Below, one piece after another: positions 24,043-35,770 of a stretch of 60,000 nucleotides of DNA. Source of the stretch: Nematostella vectensis (Eukaryota; Cnidaria; Anthozoa; Actiniaria; Edwardsiidae); NCBI RefSeq assembly GCF_932526225.1, contig NC_064041.1:2556699-2616698 (forward strand), read 5' to 3'. Every line of letters starts with the position of its first letter. The first letter of the stretch is position 1. Under the pieces are notes generated by a model, which was not told the DNA's origin, did not search any database, and saw nothing but the letters and a program-made list of their open reading frames with translations. Made by a program: the position numbers and the translations under genes.

Positions 24043-24520
24043 ATCGTGAACTTCCTCGACGTAACAATAAACCTCAACACAGGTTAATTTAAACCATACT
24101 CCAAGCCAGCGAATATACCACAATACTTGCACAGCACGTCCAACCACCCTCCAAATATCATAACAAATAAACCAGAATCAATAAATAAAAGACTGTCAGA
24201 AATATCGAGGAAATGACGAGGAAATCTTCAACAACGCCGCACCCCAATACCAAAACGCGCTAAGGAAAAGCGGCTATAATTACCTGCTCAAGTTCCAGCC
24301 AACAGCACATAGGCCTGATGCGCAACGACGCAGCAAACAAAGGAACATTATCTGGTATAACCCACCATTTAAGTCATTTCCCGTTTGCAGCACCCTTAAG
24401 AAAATCTTCAACAGGAACACGCTTAAGATTAGCTATAGCTGTATGCCAAATGTAAAACAATTAATTGATGGGCACAATAAGATTATTTTGAAGAGAAGGG
24501 ACAACTAGCAGGTGGAGAGC
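24043..24520 (+). mobile_element. Penelope-like retroelement fragment
   Basis: Read across one stop and one frameshift, the plus strand gives [53 protein letters not shown], then FNNAAPQYQNALRKSGYNYL, RNIIWYNPPFKSF, KKIFNRNTLKISYSCMPNVK and LIDGHNKIILKRRD. This is the conserved stretch after the RT palm in Penelope-like elements (NFLDVT.., SNHPP.I, RLS..S, NPPF, SYSCMPN). The GIY-YIG endonuclease that usually follows was not found; SDSKCNCK just after may be the remnant of the usual CNCR motif. Stops hide it from ORF calling. Confidence 0.75.
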
Positions 24521-24539
24521 GATAGTAAATGTAATTGTA

Positions 24540-24760
24540 AGGTGCATATTGAGAGTTCAAGGAAACTAAACGCTACTATGCTACCCAAAGAGATTTGCAA
24601 AATCTCATCGCAAGAGGTTTGGCCGCATTTGAGTACTGCGGCGATGATAAGGAAGCCCTAAAGAGAAAGATCGCTGAGTGGGAAGAGAGCTCCCGTAATC
24701 GGAGTTCTTTTACAGAACTAGAGATAATACGAGTTCAGAGGACAACCCTGATGTGAAAAA
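24540..24760 (+). pseudogene. Unrecognised coding-like remnant
   Basis: Open plus-strand frame reading YYATQRDLQNLIARGLAAFE, then YCGDDKEALKRKIAEWEESS, FTELEIIRVQ and a stop. The composition looks like real protein, but the family is not recognised. It lies between the Penelope relic and the first composite copy. Confidence 0.25.
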
Positions 24761-24978
24761 ATGAAACCGCAGACAGTTCACAACCACTCAGATCTCCAGA
24801 ACAATCCTTTCTATTCGTCCAGCAAGAGTCATGGCAAAAACGTCTTCTTGAGCGGTATATGCATGCTTATGGAGTTCAGGTTGGACGGCACAGGATTATG
24901 GGAACGCGGGCCCTAAAATTCGGGCATCGACTTCCAGTTTTCGCCATCTTGGATTACATTGCATTTCACGTTACTTTT

Positions 24979-26085
24979 ATTTTGATCAATGTTAAGACTC
25001 TGCATTCAGCTGAAAGACACCGTGAAAAGGCGAGGAAACTGAGGAAGCAGGCCAAGCAAGCACAGGAGCACATTACATTTAAGATAACCAATGATGGCTT
25101 ACAGTGTGACGAGGAATATGTTCACCCCTACCTCACTGGCCTAGTAAAGTTAGTAGGGGATCTCTCAAAAAGGGCAGCAAATAAGTTAGGTTTGAATATA
25201 AATTTTTAGCTTGATTTATCCAAAATGAATTTGACTAGGCTGTGCAGACTAAGAGAGTAGGCATTCCTAAACACACGACTCCTGTTCATTCAATCAGGTA
25301 AAATAATTTTCTTCCGGAAAAAGCTTGCATGTGACCTAGTGGAGGATTTGGAGTTTGACAGTGCAAGAGGAAAGATCCACCAAGCCATGGAGCAGCAGCT
25401 TCAGCAAATCAACATTGTGCGGCAAGCGTACCACAGCAACAGCTACGTGGGAAACCATGTGAACATTGCATTGAAGGTGTGTATAATATTTACTAAAGCT
25501 ACACAGATGTTAAAGATTTTGTTCACATTTGTCTCTAAAGCCAAATAATAGCGAAGCCATTTGCCACAGTCATTGTCATTGAGAGCTGTCAAGGCAAAAT
25601 TCCAACAGTTGTTCAGCTTATTCAGTGTTTGCCACTTCAAGTACAATTCTGCGACCCCGATGTCCCAAGAACAGTTATCAACTCTGGGTAAATACGAGTT
25701 GAAATAGTGCCATTCTACAACCTAAATATTCAAACCTATTTTGGCTTATTTTTCGTCAACAGAGCAAGATATCAAAAGACTATTTGGTTACTACCGCGAA
25801 ACATTTCCTGATGAGTCTTTCCCTCTCAAGTTCCACATGCTGGAGCACCACGTCGTGGAATTCATCAGGCACTGGAGATTCCCTTTGGGCTTTTTCGGGG
25901 AGCAGGGAGGCGAATCAATCCACCATGAGCTTCAGGCCCTGCACCGTACGCACAGCCAAACAAAGCCGGCAACGAATCGCCTCAAAGCCATCATCCAAGA
26001 TCACTATGTGATCGTTGCACCGGCTAACAGGAACGTTATTCCTAAGAAGAAACGGCGTAATCTTGAAAGCATTGACAAACAATGA
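24979..26085 (+). pseudogene. Unnamed multicopy (TE-like) gene, 3' part, copy A
   Basis: Plus-strand blocks: ERHREKARKLRKQAKQAQEH and LTGLVKLVGDLSKRAANKLG (to 25209); DLEFDSARGKIHQAMEQQLQ, NIVRQAYHSNSYVGNHVNIA (25339-25480); and the last exon 25741-26085, open for 114 codons with EQDIKRLFGYYRETFPDESF, PLKFHMLEHHVVEFIRHWRF, GFFGEQGGESIHHELQALHR and NRLKAIIQDHYVIVAPANR. The GEQGGESIH block and RQAY...GNHV block recur in a large uncharacterised family in cnidarians and other invertebrates that behaves like a transposable element (recalled, no name known). It is nearly identical to 31,178-32,283. The 5' part is absent here, cut at 24,979. Confidence 0.55.
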
Positions 26086-26159
26086 AGTCTGATAGAATTA
26101 AAGGCCGATAATATCTTTGTAAAAAAATTGATTTTTGGCTTTCGTCATCCGTGCGTTCA

Positions 26160-28652
26160 AATAATAGGATTCTTTTTTCCTATTCTAAGATCATCGTTAT
26201 TGTTTATTCTGATGCAAGTGCTTTTACATGCGGTGGACATGCTCTCAAGATAGCGCTTAATTCGAATTATTTTTTCAAGCATTTTCTACTATGGAATCCG
26301 TTTCGGATAGCAATGGCCGTGAACTGTTAGCAATTCTTTAATCTCTTAAGTCCTTCAGATCACTCATTCAGGGTAAAGTTGTTTCCTATTCTAAGATCAT
26401 CGTTATTGTTTATTCTGATGCAAGTGCTTTTACATGCGGTGGACATGCTCTCAAGATAGCGCTGAATTCGAATTATTTTTTCAAGCATTTTCTACTATGG
26501 AATCCGTTTCGGATAGCAATGGCCGTGAATTGTTAGCAATTCTTTAATCACTTAAGTCCTTCAGATCACTCATTCAGGGTAAAGTTGTAAAGATTTATAC
26601 AGATAATCGCAATGCTGCTATTATAACGCATAGCATGTTTCTTAGGCTTCATAAGATGGCTTTGGATATTTTTCATTTTTGTGCTTCACATCAAGTTACT
26701 CTTGAAGTCGAGTGGGTTCCTAGGCAACTTAATGAGTATGCTGGTTTGCTTAGTCGAGTTGTCGATTATGATGACTGGACTGTGTCCGATGCCTTTTTCA
26801 TTCGCATGTGTTCACTATTCGGCTCCTTTTCAGCTGATTGTTTTGCTTCTCGTAATCCGGCCGAGTGTATTAAGTTTTATTCTATGTTCTGGTGTCCAGG
26901 TACACAAGCGGTTGATGCATTCAGTGTTGATTGGTCTCATGACAATAATTGGCTTGTTCCGCCTATCTACCTCATCCCACGCACGGTTTTTCATTTAGAG
27001 GCTTGCCGTGCTCATGGGTGTCTTGTTGTCCCGAAATGGCAATCGTCTGTGTTCTGGTCAGTGCTTTTTCCTTTGCAAGAGCCCAGGTTTTCAGTTGTCG
27101 AGTTCATAGAGTTTTCTGATTCTAGTGGAATTTTTGGTCCGTGTACCATTAAGACCATTTTCTCGGATGATAAATTCAAATCATCGGTTCTTGTTATTAA
27201 GCTTGATGCTTCTCATTGGCTTTATTTAGTAGTTGAGCTTTATAGCTTAATATTTTCATTGTAATCAATGCTGTTGAATAGGCTTATGCCTGGAGCTTTA
27301 TAGCTCACGCATTGGATTATTCCGTACTATGAGTATATGATATACTTTTTAATATAAAGTTATGAACTTGTTAGAATAATAAGTATACAATTATTTGTGC
27401 TTTATAGCCTTTAACACATGATATAGTTAGTTATACTTATGTGAAATCTGGATTATTCCGTATTTAGAGTATTATAGACAATTTGATAGAGTGATGAAAA
27501 TATGTTATAATGAGGATATACTTGTATGTGCTTTATAGCCTATAATGTATGTGAAATATACTATTTTGTTTGAATATCGTAAATTATAATTATTTTCCAT
27601 GCATACTTTAAGCTATTACTATGACGTCATTATTGATGTAAAATTAAACTCTACTAATTTGAGATTAATGGTTGTTTTTTCCTTTTTTTCTTTACAAGTC
27701 GTTTTGCTTATTTAGATAACCCTCTACTGGTTGGTCTATCAAGACAAATTCCTGAAGCTCTATTGTCCTCCAACGCCCCTACTACAGTGAAAGGCTACTT
27801 TGCAAAGTTTAAAAAGTGGAAAAAGTGAGCAAGCTGTTTTGATGAGGTCAATTACTCAACAGCTGAAGATACGTATGTTGCTTTTGTATTTAGTTAGTTT
27901 AGTGCAGTCAGGTTTATCTTTTTCCTCTCTTCAGTCTAGCTGAACTAGTCTAGTCTATTTGTTTGGTAGGTTTTGCCGTTTTTCTTCGCTATGATGAAAT
28001 TTGCAATACTAAGTGGTCGCATATTCAATTTGAAGATACATAGACATTTTTCCGTTTTGATTCCTAAGAGTAAAACAGATCAGCTTAGCTCAGGCTCTAC
28101 AGTAGTAATTGCTAAGACAGGTAATTCTACATGTCCTTATAACATGTTGAAGAGGTATGCTTTATTGTCTGTTGACAATCTTCCTTCTCATGAGTTTGTT
28201 TTCCGATCTCTTGTTGCGCATCGTTCTAATATTTACACTTTAGGCCTGGTTCCAATATGTCTTACTCTACCATCTACTCTATCCCATAAAGTGTGTACAA
28301 CTCTTGACGTCAGCCAATCAAAAAAAGGTCGCCAAGACAAGACATTTTCAAAACACGATTACAAAAATTCCAAAAATTGGTATCACTAGAAAAACTTTGG
28401 ACAAGCTGTACAATAACGAGATGGTCAGCGTAGGCGTGGTGGCATCACGGAAATAAATCAACACAATTTGACTAACTTTTTACACCTCTCTGGAATGAGA
28501 GTAATCTCCCCGACCTTTCGAGCATTATCACATAGAGTTGGGTTTGTATTCATATTGGGGAATGCCAGCAATAGGTAGTCGGCGGATGCTGCTTCCGCAA
28601 GCCATCAAAGAGTCAAAAAGGAAAATAGGCAATTACGGTAGATATTGGCGTA
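26160..28652 (+). mobile_element. DIRS-like element: RNase H and tyrosine recombinase, copy A
   Basis: RNase H of the DIRS type: IVYSDASAFTCGGHALKIAL near 26,196 (catalytic Asp), then KIYTDNRNAAIIT near 26,590 (TDN). From 26635 an open frame reads LDIFHFCASHQVTLEVEWVP, RQLNEYAGLLSRVVDYDDWT, GSFSADCFASRNPAECIKFY, FWCPGTQAVDAFSVDW, NNWLVPPIYLIPRTVFH and CLVVPKWQSSVFW. Downstream is the recombinase: LSRQIPEALLSSNAPTTVKG, YFAKFKKWKKW near 27,735-27,830, FAVFLRYDEICNTKWSHIQF near 27,975 (catalytic-Arg block), VLIPKSKTDQLSSGSTVVIA and FVFRSL. The end is degraded. No RT domain lies upstream, so this is a 5'-truncated, broken copy. Confidence 0.7.
26176..26587 (+). repeat. 206-bp tandem duplication inside RNase H, copy A
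   Basis: The segment from TTTCCTATTCTAAGATCATC (26,176) is repeated at once from 26,382; units are almost identical. As 206 is not a multiple of three, it breaks the RNase H frame. Confidence 0.9.
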
Positions 28653-28654
28653 CT

Positions 28655-29265
28655 CTACCTGCCAGAAGCCCGTCGGTACAACTATACAACGCTATAGCTC
28701 TTTGGTCTGTAAACATTTTAATCAAGAAAAGAAAAAATTCTGAACTTTGAAAATTATGATCCTAAAAATATGTTATTAAGGATATAGGGAAGACTATGAA
28801 ACTTGTTGTGCACACTTGCCAGCACCATAGCTCTGCAACAGCATGCTTGCTTAAAACAAGTCAACTTTCTAAGGTATATGACCGGTATGGTTTCAAGTCT
28901 GTCAAGTCTTCAATATTGCTTCGATGAAGCTGCCACTCGGCCAGTCTGTAGGGCAGCATCCAGGCTGTGCACACAATGAATATGGTTGACATACGTAGAG
29001 GATAACTTATAAAAATTTACTTAAATTTGTAACCCATTTTCACTCCCAAAAAAATCCCCTAAAAATGAGGTTTTGGCAAAATCTTTATACTAGTCTTGTA
29101 GCACATTGGACTGTCTACAACGTCTGCAAACATGAACCTCTTGTAATTTATATTTAAAAATTTACAAGACTTCAAACTTTTAAAAAACAGCCATTTTCCC
29201 TATAATTGGACCTTTATATCTTCTTCAATATTAAAGATATAGAGACGGTACTCCTCCTGCTGGAA
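28655..29265. other. Intergenic DNA between the composite copies
   Basis: No supported gene. It contains AT-rich stretches and only short ORFs. Confidence 0.4.
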
Positions 29266-29384
29266 ATTGACCGGTCCTATGGTCGATTTTCCACATTTTG
29301 GTCAATTTCCCGCAAAATTTTGGTCGAATTCCCGCAGGATCCTAGCCCTTGCGGTAAACTCTTCATGCCCGATTTCTAAAAAAA

Positions 29385-32283
29385 GCCTCAGTTCCTGGGA
29401 CGACATCAAAAAGTTCAACCGTACACTACTTGGTCTGATAGAAAGTCAAATAAACAAGTGCAAAGGATGCGGTAAGGAAATACAATATCAGCATTGTGGG
29501 GAACATGGATGTCGACCAAGCAAAGGCAGCGCGCCACCAAATGTCACCCACGCCCGCCCAACACAGCCATCCCAGACAATCAGCAAGGCCATAAAAGAGC
29601 TAAAAGATGGGAAAATGAATAGGGAGGTCGCCGAACTGGGGATTTCAGTGGCGCGAGTACTTTTAAAGCGCTCAGCTGACCAAACCACTCACTACCATGC
29701 CGCTAAAAGGTAAATACCCCCCGGCATTTGAGAAAAAGGGTCTCTCATTTACAGAAGGTCGGTGGGAGGCTAAGGGCGGGTGGGGAGATGGACACCCTGG
29801 TTATCCAACATCTGCGACAAAAGGAGGAGGAGCGGGAGGCAGTTCTAAAGAAAGCCCTTGGCAAGGAACTCATCTTGCGGATTCCAGAAGAAGAGGCCTT
29901 GGCCATGAAAGCTGACCTCCGCCTACCTTGGTTTGCCCTTGGAAAGGTTAGGCGGTAGGTTTTTATTTATAATAAACCCTAATTAATCCTTTGTTAAAAC
30001 GAAATAATTGGTTGAAATAATAACAGATCTTAAAGTATTTGTTTCGCTACTACAGGTGGTTTAGTAACTGGGGTATTAAAATGAACAGCGAAAAAAAAAA
30101 CAAAGATCACAAAAAGAAGAGCTAATTGGCGATGACGTTGTAGCCGAGTTTCTACCACTTGAGCACACTAAGAAGTAAAACAGAAATGCTACAATGGTGA
30201 AGCAAACGGCATGAGCCTACGTGGAGGATCTTGGGAAAAAATAACATCATATCTGGATGGAAGTGAAAAGTAAGATATATCTCTAAAATAAATATATTCC
30301 ATTTTCTCCCTAAAGACCGAAATGTTTTAATTAATAAAAAAAATTAAAGTTACATTCATTATTAAAAACAGGGCCGGGGTGCTGACATGACACGATGGGA
30401 AGATTGGTGGTGACCATGGACAAGGCACTATGAAGTTTGCCTTTCAGGTTTCTTGAGAAACAAAACTCCAGCAAAAATACTGTTGTATTCTGCATATATG
30501 AGGGCAAGGATACAAAAAACAACCTCCGTGTGGTTACTTCTGACTACAAAGATGAATTTTATGAAAAAATGGATGTTTCAATCAAAACAAATACAATAAC
30601 ATTACCCTGTTTTTAACTCTAGGGACAAAAATGTCATCTTGTTTGCTTTTGGTGACTATGAGTATATCTGCCGTATGCTTGGAATATTTGGTGCAAGCGG
30701 TAAGAAAAGCCAATAAGCTGATTTATGATGGATAAACTAGTTTAGTGACCTCTATGTTATTTATTCAAAAAAACGACACCCATGTGTCTGGTGCTTGATA
30801 CACAACCAAGACATGCGGAAACCACCCGAGGAGCGTGACCCCATACAGCCCAGAACACCCTAGCACATGGAAGAACAGCTGCAGAAGTTTCTTGACGAAG
30901 GAAATGGGGACTTGAAAAAGGCTAAAGACTACTTCAATGTCATCCACGAGCCTTTTTTTGGACATCCCAAGCGATAGGGTGCAGATAACATTTGTCCAAT
31001 CTCATTGTTCAAAGTAGAAAATAAATGCATATTGCTCACACCCTATACTTTTTTTATGTTTTCACAGATATGTGTGCCTGTCCTACACATAAGCCTTGGA
31101 CTCTTTTTCAAGTTTTATGACCATATTGATTGCTAAGCATAAGGCCAAGTCATCTGGTGAACAAACTGGTGACACAGATTTTGATCAATATGTTAAGACT
31201 CTGCATTCAGCTGAATGACACCGTGAAAAGGCGAGGAAACTGAGGAAGCAGGCCAAGCAAGCATAGGAGCACATTACATTTAAGATAACCAATGATGGCT
31301 TACAGTGTGACGAGGAATATGTTCACCCCTACCTCACTGGCCTAGTAAAGTTAGTAGGGGATCTCTCAAAAAGGGCAGCAAATAAGTTAGGTTTGAATAT
31401 AAATTTTAGCTTGATTTATCCAAAATGAATTTGACGAGGCTGTGCAGACTAAGAGAGTAGGCATTCCTAAACACACGACTCCTGTTCATTCAATCAGGTA
31501 AAATAATTTTCTTCCGGAAAAAGCTTGCATGTGACCTAGTGAAGGATTTGGAGTTTGACAGTGCAAGAGGAAAGATCCACCAAGCCATGGAGCAGCAGCT
31601 TCAGCAAATCAACATTGTGCGGCAAGCATACCACAGCAACAGCTACGTGGGAAACCATGTGAACATTGCATTGAAGGTGTGTACAATATTTACTAAAGCT
31701 ACACAGATGTTAAAGACTTTGTTCACATTTGTCTCTAAAGCCCAATAATAGCGAAGCCATTTGCCACAGTCAATGTCATTGAGAGCTGTAAGGCAAAATT
31801 CCAACAGGTGTTCAGCTTATTCAGTGTTTGCACTTCAAGTACAATTCTGCGACCCCTATGTCCCAAGAACAGTTATCAACTCTGGGTAAATACGAGTTGA
31901 AATAGTGCCATTCTACAACCTAAATATTCAAACCTATTTTGGCTTATTTTTCGTCAACAGAGCAAGATATCAAAAGACTATTTGGTTACTACCACGAAAC
32001 ATTTCCTGATGAGTCTTTCCCTCTCAAGTTCCACATGCTGGAGCACCACGTCGTGGAATTCATCAGGCACTGGAGATTCCCTTTGGGCTTTTTCGGGGAG
32101 CAGGGAGGCGAATCAATCCACCATGAGCTTCAGGCCCTGCACCGTACGCACAGCCAAACAAAGCCGGCAACGAATCGCCTCAAAGCCATCATCCAAGATC
32201 ACTATGTGATCGTTGCACCGGCTAACAGGAACGTTATTCCTAAGAAGATACGGCGTAATCTTGAAAGCATTGACAAGCAATGA
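29385..32283 (+). pseudogene. Unnamed multicopy (TE-like) gene, longer copy B
   Basis: This copy keeps the 5' part that copy A lacks. Order: SSWDDIKKFNRTLLGLIESQ, KCKGCGKEIQYQHCGEHGC (Cys/His unit, 29450-29515) and KAIKELKDGKMNREVAELGI; LRQKEEEREAVLKKALGKEL, ILRIPEEEALAMKADLRLPW (29790-29930); an intron 29955-30055 after which LGKVRR joins WFSNWGIKMNSEKK in frame; VVFCIYEGKDTKNNLRVVTS near 30,490; RDKNVILFAFGDYEYICRML, GIFGASGKK near 30,630; LWCLIHNQDMRKPPEERDP near 30,790; ICVPVLHISLGLFFKFYDH near 31,070; then the 3' blocks as in copy A. One early frame change near 29,700, a stop in the LHISLG-to-EKARKL stretch and others make it a pseudogene. The family is recalled as widespread and unnamed. 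Confidence 0.55.
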
Positions 32284-32344
32284 AGTCTGATAGAATTAAA
32301 GGCCGATAATATCTTTGTAAAAAAATTGATTTTTGGCTTTCGTC

Positions 32345-34127
32345 ATCCGTGAGTTCAAATAATAGGATTCTTTTTTCCTATTCTAAGATCATCGTTATTG
32401 TTTATTCTGATGCAAGTGCTTTTACATGCGGTGGACATGCTCTCAAGATAGCACTTAATTCGAATTATTTTTTTCAAGCATTTTCTACTATGGAATCCGT
32501 TTCGGGTAGCAATGACCATGAATTGTTAGCAATTCTTTAATCACTTAAGTCCTTCAGATCACTCATTCAGGGTAAAGTTGTTTCCTATTCTAAGATCATC
32601 GTTATTGTTTATTCTGATGCAAGTGCTTTTACATGCGGTGGACATGCTCTCAAGATAGCGCTGAATTCGAATTATTTTTTCAAGCATTTTCTACTATGGA
32701 ATCCGTTTCGGATAGCAATGGCCGTGAATTGTTAGCAATTCTTTAATCACTTAAGTCCTTCAGATCACTCATTCAGGGTAAAGTTGTAAAGATTTATACA
32801 GATAATCGCAATGCTGCTATTATAACTTGTAAAGGAAGCATGTTTCTTAGGCTTCATAAGATGGCTTTGGATATTTTTCATTTTTGTGCTTCACATCAAG
32901 TTACTCTTGAAGTCGAGTGGGTTCCTAGGCAACTTAATGAGTATGCTGGTTTGCTTAGTCGAGTTGTCGATTATGATGACTGGACTGTGTCCGATGCCTT
33001 TTTCATTCGCATGTGTTCACTATTCGGCTCCTTTTCAGCTGATTGTTTTGCCTCTCGAAATCCGGCCGAGTGTATTAAGTTTTATTCTAAGTTCTGGTGT
33101 CCAGGTACACAAGCGGTTAATGCATTCAGTGTTGATTGGTCTCATTACTATGACGTCATTACTATGACGTCATTATTGATGTAAAATTAAACTCTACTAA
33201 TTTGAGATTAATGGTTGTTTTTTCCTTTTTTTCTTTACAAGTCGTTTTGCTTATTTAGATAACCCTCTACGGTTGGTCTATCAAGACAAATTCCTGAAGC
33301 TCTATTGTCCTCCAACGCCCCTACTACTGTGAAAGGCTACTTTGCAAAGTTTAAAAAGTGGAAACAGTGGGCAAGCTGTTTTGATGAGGTCAATTACTCA
33401 ACAGCTGAAGATACATATGTTGCTTTGTATTTAGTTAGTTTAGTGCAGTCAGGTTTATCTTTTTCCTCTCTTCAGTCTAGCTGAACTAGTCTAGTCTATT
33501 TGTTTGTTAGGTTTTGCCGTTTTTCTTCGCTATGATGAAATTTGCAATACTAAGTGGTCGCATATTCAATTTGAAGATACATAGACATTTTTCCGTTTTG
33601 ATTCCTAAGAGTAAAACAGATATGAGGTATGCTTTATTGTCTGGTGACAATCTTCCTTCTCATGAGTTTGTTTTCCGATCTCTTGTTGCGCATCGTTCTA
33701 ATATTTACACACTATTTACACTGGTTCCAATCTGTCTTACCCTACCATCTACTCTATCCCATAAAGTGTGTACAACTCTTGACGTCAGCCAATCAAAAAA
33801 AGGTCGCCAAGACAAGACATTTTCAAAACACGATTACAAAAATTCCAAAAATTGGTATCACTAGAAAAACTTTAGACAAGCTGTAGAATAACGAGATGGT
33901 CAGCGTAGGCGTGGTGGCATCAGGGAAATAAATCAACACAATTTGACTAACTTTTAACACCTCTCTGGAATGAGAGTAATTTCCCCTTCCTTTCGAGCAT
34001 TATCACATAAAGTTGGGTTTGTATTCATAATGGGGAATGCCAGCAATAGGTAGTAGGCGGATGCTGCTTCCGCAAGCCATCAAAGAGTCAAAAAGGAAAA
34101 TAGGCAATTACGGTAGATCTTGGCGTA
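32345..34127 (+). mobile_element. DIRS-like element: RNase H and tyrosine recombinase, copy B
   Basis: Near-identical to copy A, with the same internal duplication. Differences: the RNase H end reads ITCKGSMFLRLHKMALD (intact here, damaged in A). A 676-bp segment corresponding to 26,941-27,616 is missing, leaving a 14-bp direct duplication TACTATGACGTCAT at 33,146-33,173. About 72 bp inside the recombinase is also missing (SKTD joins MRYALLSG). The catalytic-Arg block FLRYDEICNTKW is present near 33,525. Broken. Confidence 0.7.
32374..32786 (+). repeat. 207-bp tandem duplication inside RNase H, copy B
   Basis: Same duplication as at 26,176-26,587 (units start at 32,374 and 32,581). The first unit has one extra T, hence 207 bp. 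Confidence 0.9.
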
Positions 34128-34129
34128 TT

Positions 34130-34760
34130 AAGGGATTCTTAATAATTATATATAATTTTAATTCTTAAGAAAAGTTTTTTGTCTTTCTGGATGCGAAGGT
34201 CATTTGAGCCGTTGTACGAAAAACAAACAAACTGCAAATAGATCAGTGGTCTACAGAATTGCCAGGGAGGTTAAAGTGTCTAGAGACTGGCTTGAAATTA
34301 CGATGGTTTATTAGATCGTTGCGATGTTCACCAAAAACCGTGCGGAGCATGGAACCAGTTTCTTCGATGTAAACTACAGTATACCGCAAACCTTACATAA
34401 AATACAATTGAAAAAAAGATTGCTGGATAAACAGGTGATTAAGTCTATGACAGGGTACAACTCTTCATTAGATCTTGTCATGAACGTGGTAGGAGCAATG
34501 TATTCACAAGTACACGTGGTACAAGTACATCTCTTCCTAGCACACTTGAAAGTCTCAGACCCTGAACTAGTTTGAGTCAAAGTGCTTCTGAGAAAGGAGG
34601 TATGTAAATTCTTGTCACATTGAAAAGAGAAAAGTGGTTGTTGAGGTATAATAGCGGCAGTTACAGGGTCCTCCTGTAAAATCCTAAAGTTCTTAAAGAC
34701 CAGATGTTCAATGGCATGCAGACAGTGCTGGTGATAAAGCTTTTGCTACAGGCCCAGATG
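34130..34760. other. Spacer before the helicase fragment
   Basis: An ORF at 34324-34575 has no recognised motif. A repeated word TCACAAGTACACGTGGTACAA sits near 34,503. Confidence 0.3.
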
Positions 34761-34765
34761 ACTTT

Positions 34766-35455
34766 ATGCCAGAAACTAATTTGGAAGACAAGACTGATGA
34801 TGACGTCCCAATTACTGAAGATGTAAATGAACAAGAAAGTGATCCAAATCAGTACCACATGAGAGGAGGCATAAACCTTATCAAGCGTAAGAGACCTAAA
34901 ATCATTCACTCTGTTAGATTCAATAGAGAGAAAGACCCAGAAAACTTTTTCAGAGAGCAACTTATGCTTTTCACCCCTTGGAGAAAGGAGGACATAGATT
35001 TGCAAGGAGATTCACAAAGTTTCGAAGAGAGATTTGAACAACTGAGCGATAGCATTTTGTGTAACCGGGAGCCATATGAGTATCACAGTGAAATACTAGA
35101 TAAAGCACTGGCAGATATAATTGTTGAGCAAGGTGATAATATTGGTGACAATGTTGCTCCAAATTCAGAACATGTTAATGAACAAGATCGTGCAATAAAA
35201 GAAAAGCCAAGTGAACTGTTTAGCAGCTTTGACCCAGGCAAAAATAAGCAACACAACCAGTATGACTTGCTTGATGACATTGGCATATTTCCTAGATGTA
35301 ATGACCAGGAGCTTGTTGTAAAACGAGTATCAGATTTTGAATACCGTGCACTTGTTCGTTCATTAAATGAGAAACAAAGGCAATTCTTTTATCATGTCCT
35401 GCACGCAATCAAAACTAGTGATGAGCTACTCAGATTATTCTTGTCAGGCGGAGCA
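34766..35455 (+). pseudogene. Helitron/PIF1-type helicase, N-terminal part only
   Basis: A 237-codon open frame contains KRKRPKIIHSVRFNREKDPE, NFFREQLMLFTPWRKEDIDL, FEERFEQLSDSILCNREPYE, then RALVRSLNEKQRQFFYHVLH and LRLFLSGGAG. This is the Rep-to-helicase linker and start of the PIF1 helicase typical of animal Helitrons; L-N-x2-Q-R-x-F-F and the beginning of Walker A (SGGAG, normally followed by xGKS) are visible. The homology ends inside Walker A at 35,455, where the next bases are GTATCC, which could be a splice donor or a deletion boundary. The following frame runs only 8 more codons. No Rep (HUH) domain or rest of the helicase was found, so it is non-autonomous. Confidence 0.7.
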
Positions 35456-35770
35456 GGTATCCTGTTTGAGGTTTTTTAGGGCATTGGGTACTAGATTGGT
35501 GCAAATGGCTGGGAAAATCAAAATGGCGGGTTTTCATGCTTGAGATTGATATATTACTTGCCTACATTTCTAATATACTCAATTCCTGTGAGTCAATGAT
35601 AGGTGCCGCATTTACCGAGCCGATTCTACCTGACAACAGCTCGCAGTAAGTAATTTTTGGGGTCGCTTTTATTTGATTTTGAATATTAATTCAGGATTTC
35701 ATTACCATACGAATTTAGCCCGGGGCTTGTTCTCATGAAATATGCATTTATTTGAGGTATTCATGGCTCT

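Noticed and set aside
24859-24978. Start of the copy A ORF at 24,859
   Set aside because: The homology to copy B begins only at about 24,979, so the upstream codons belong to unrelated flanking DNA.
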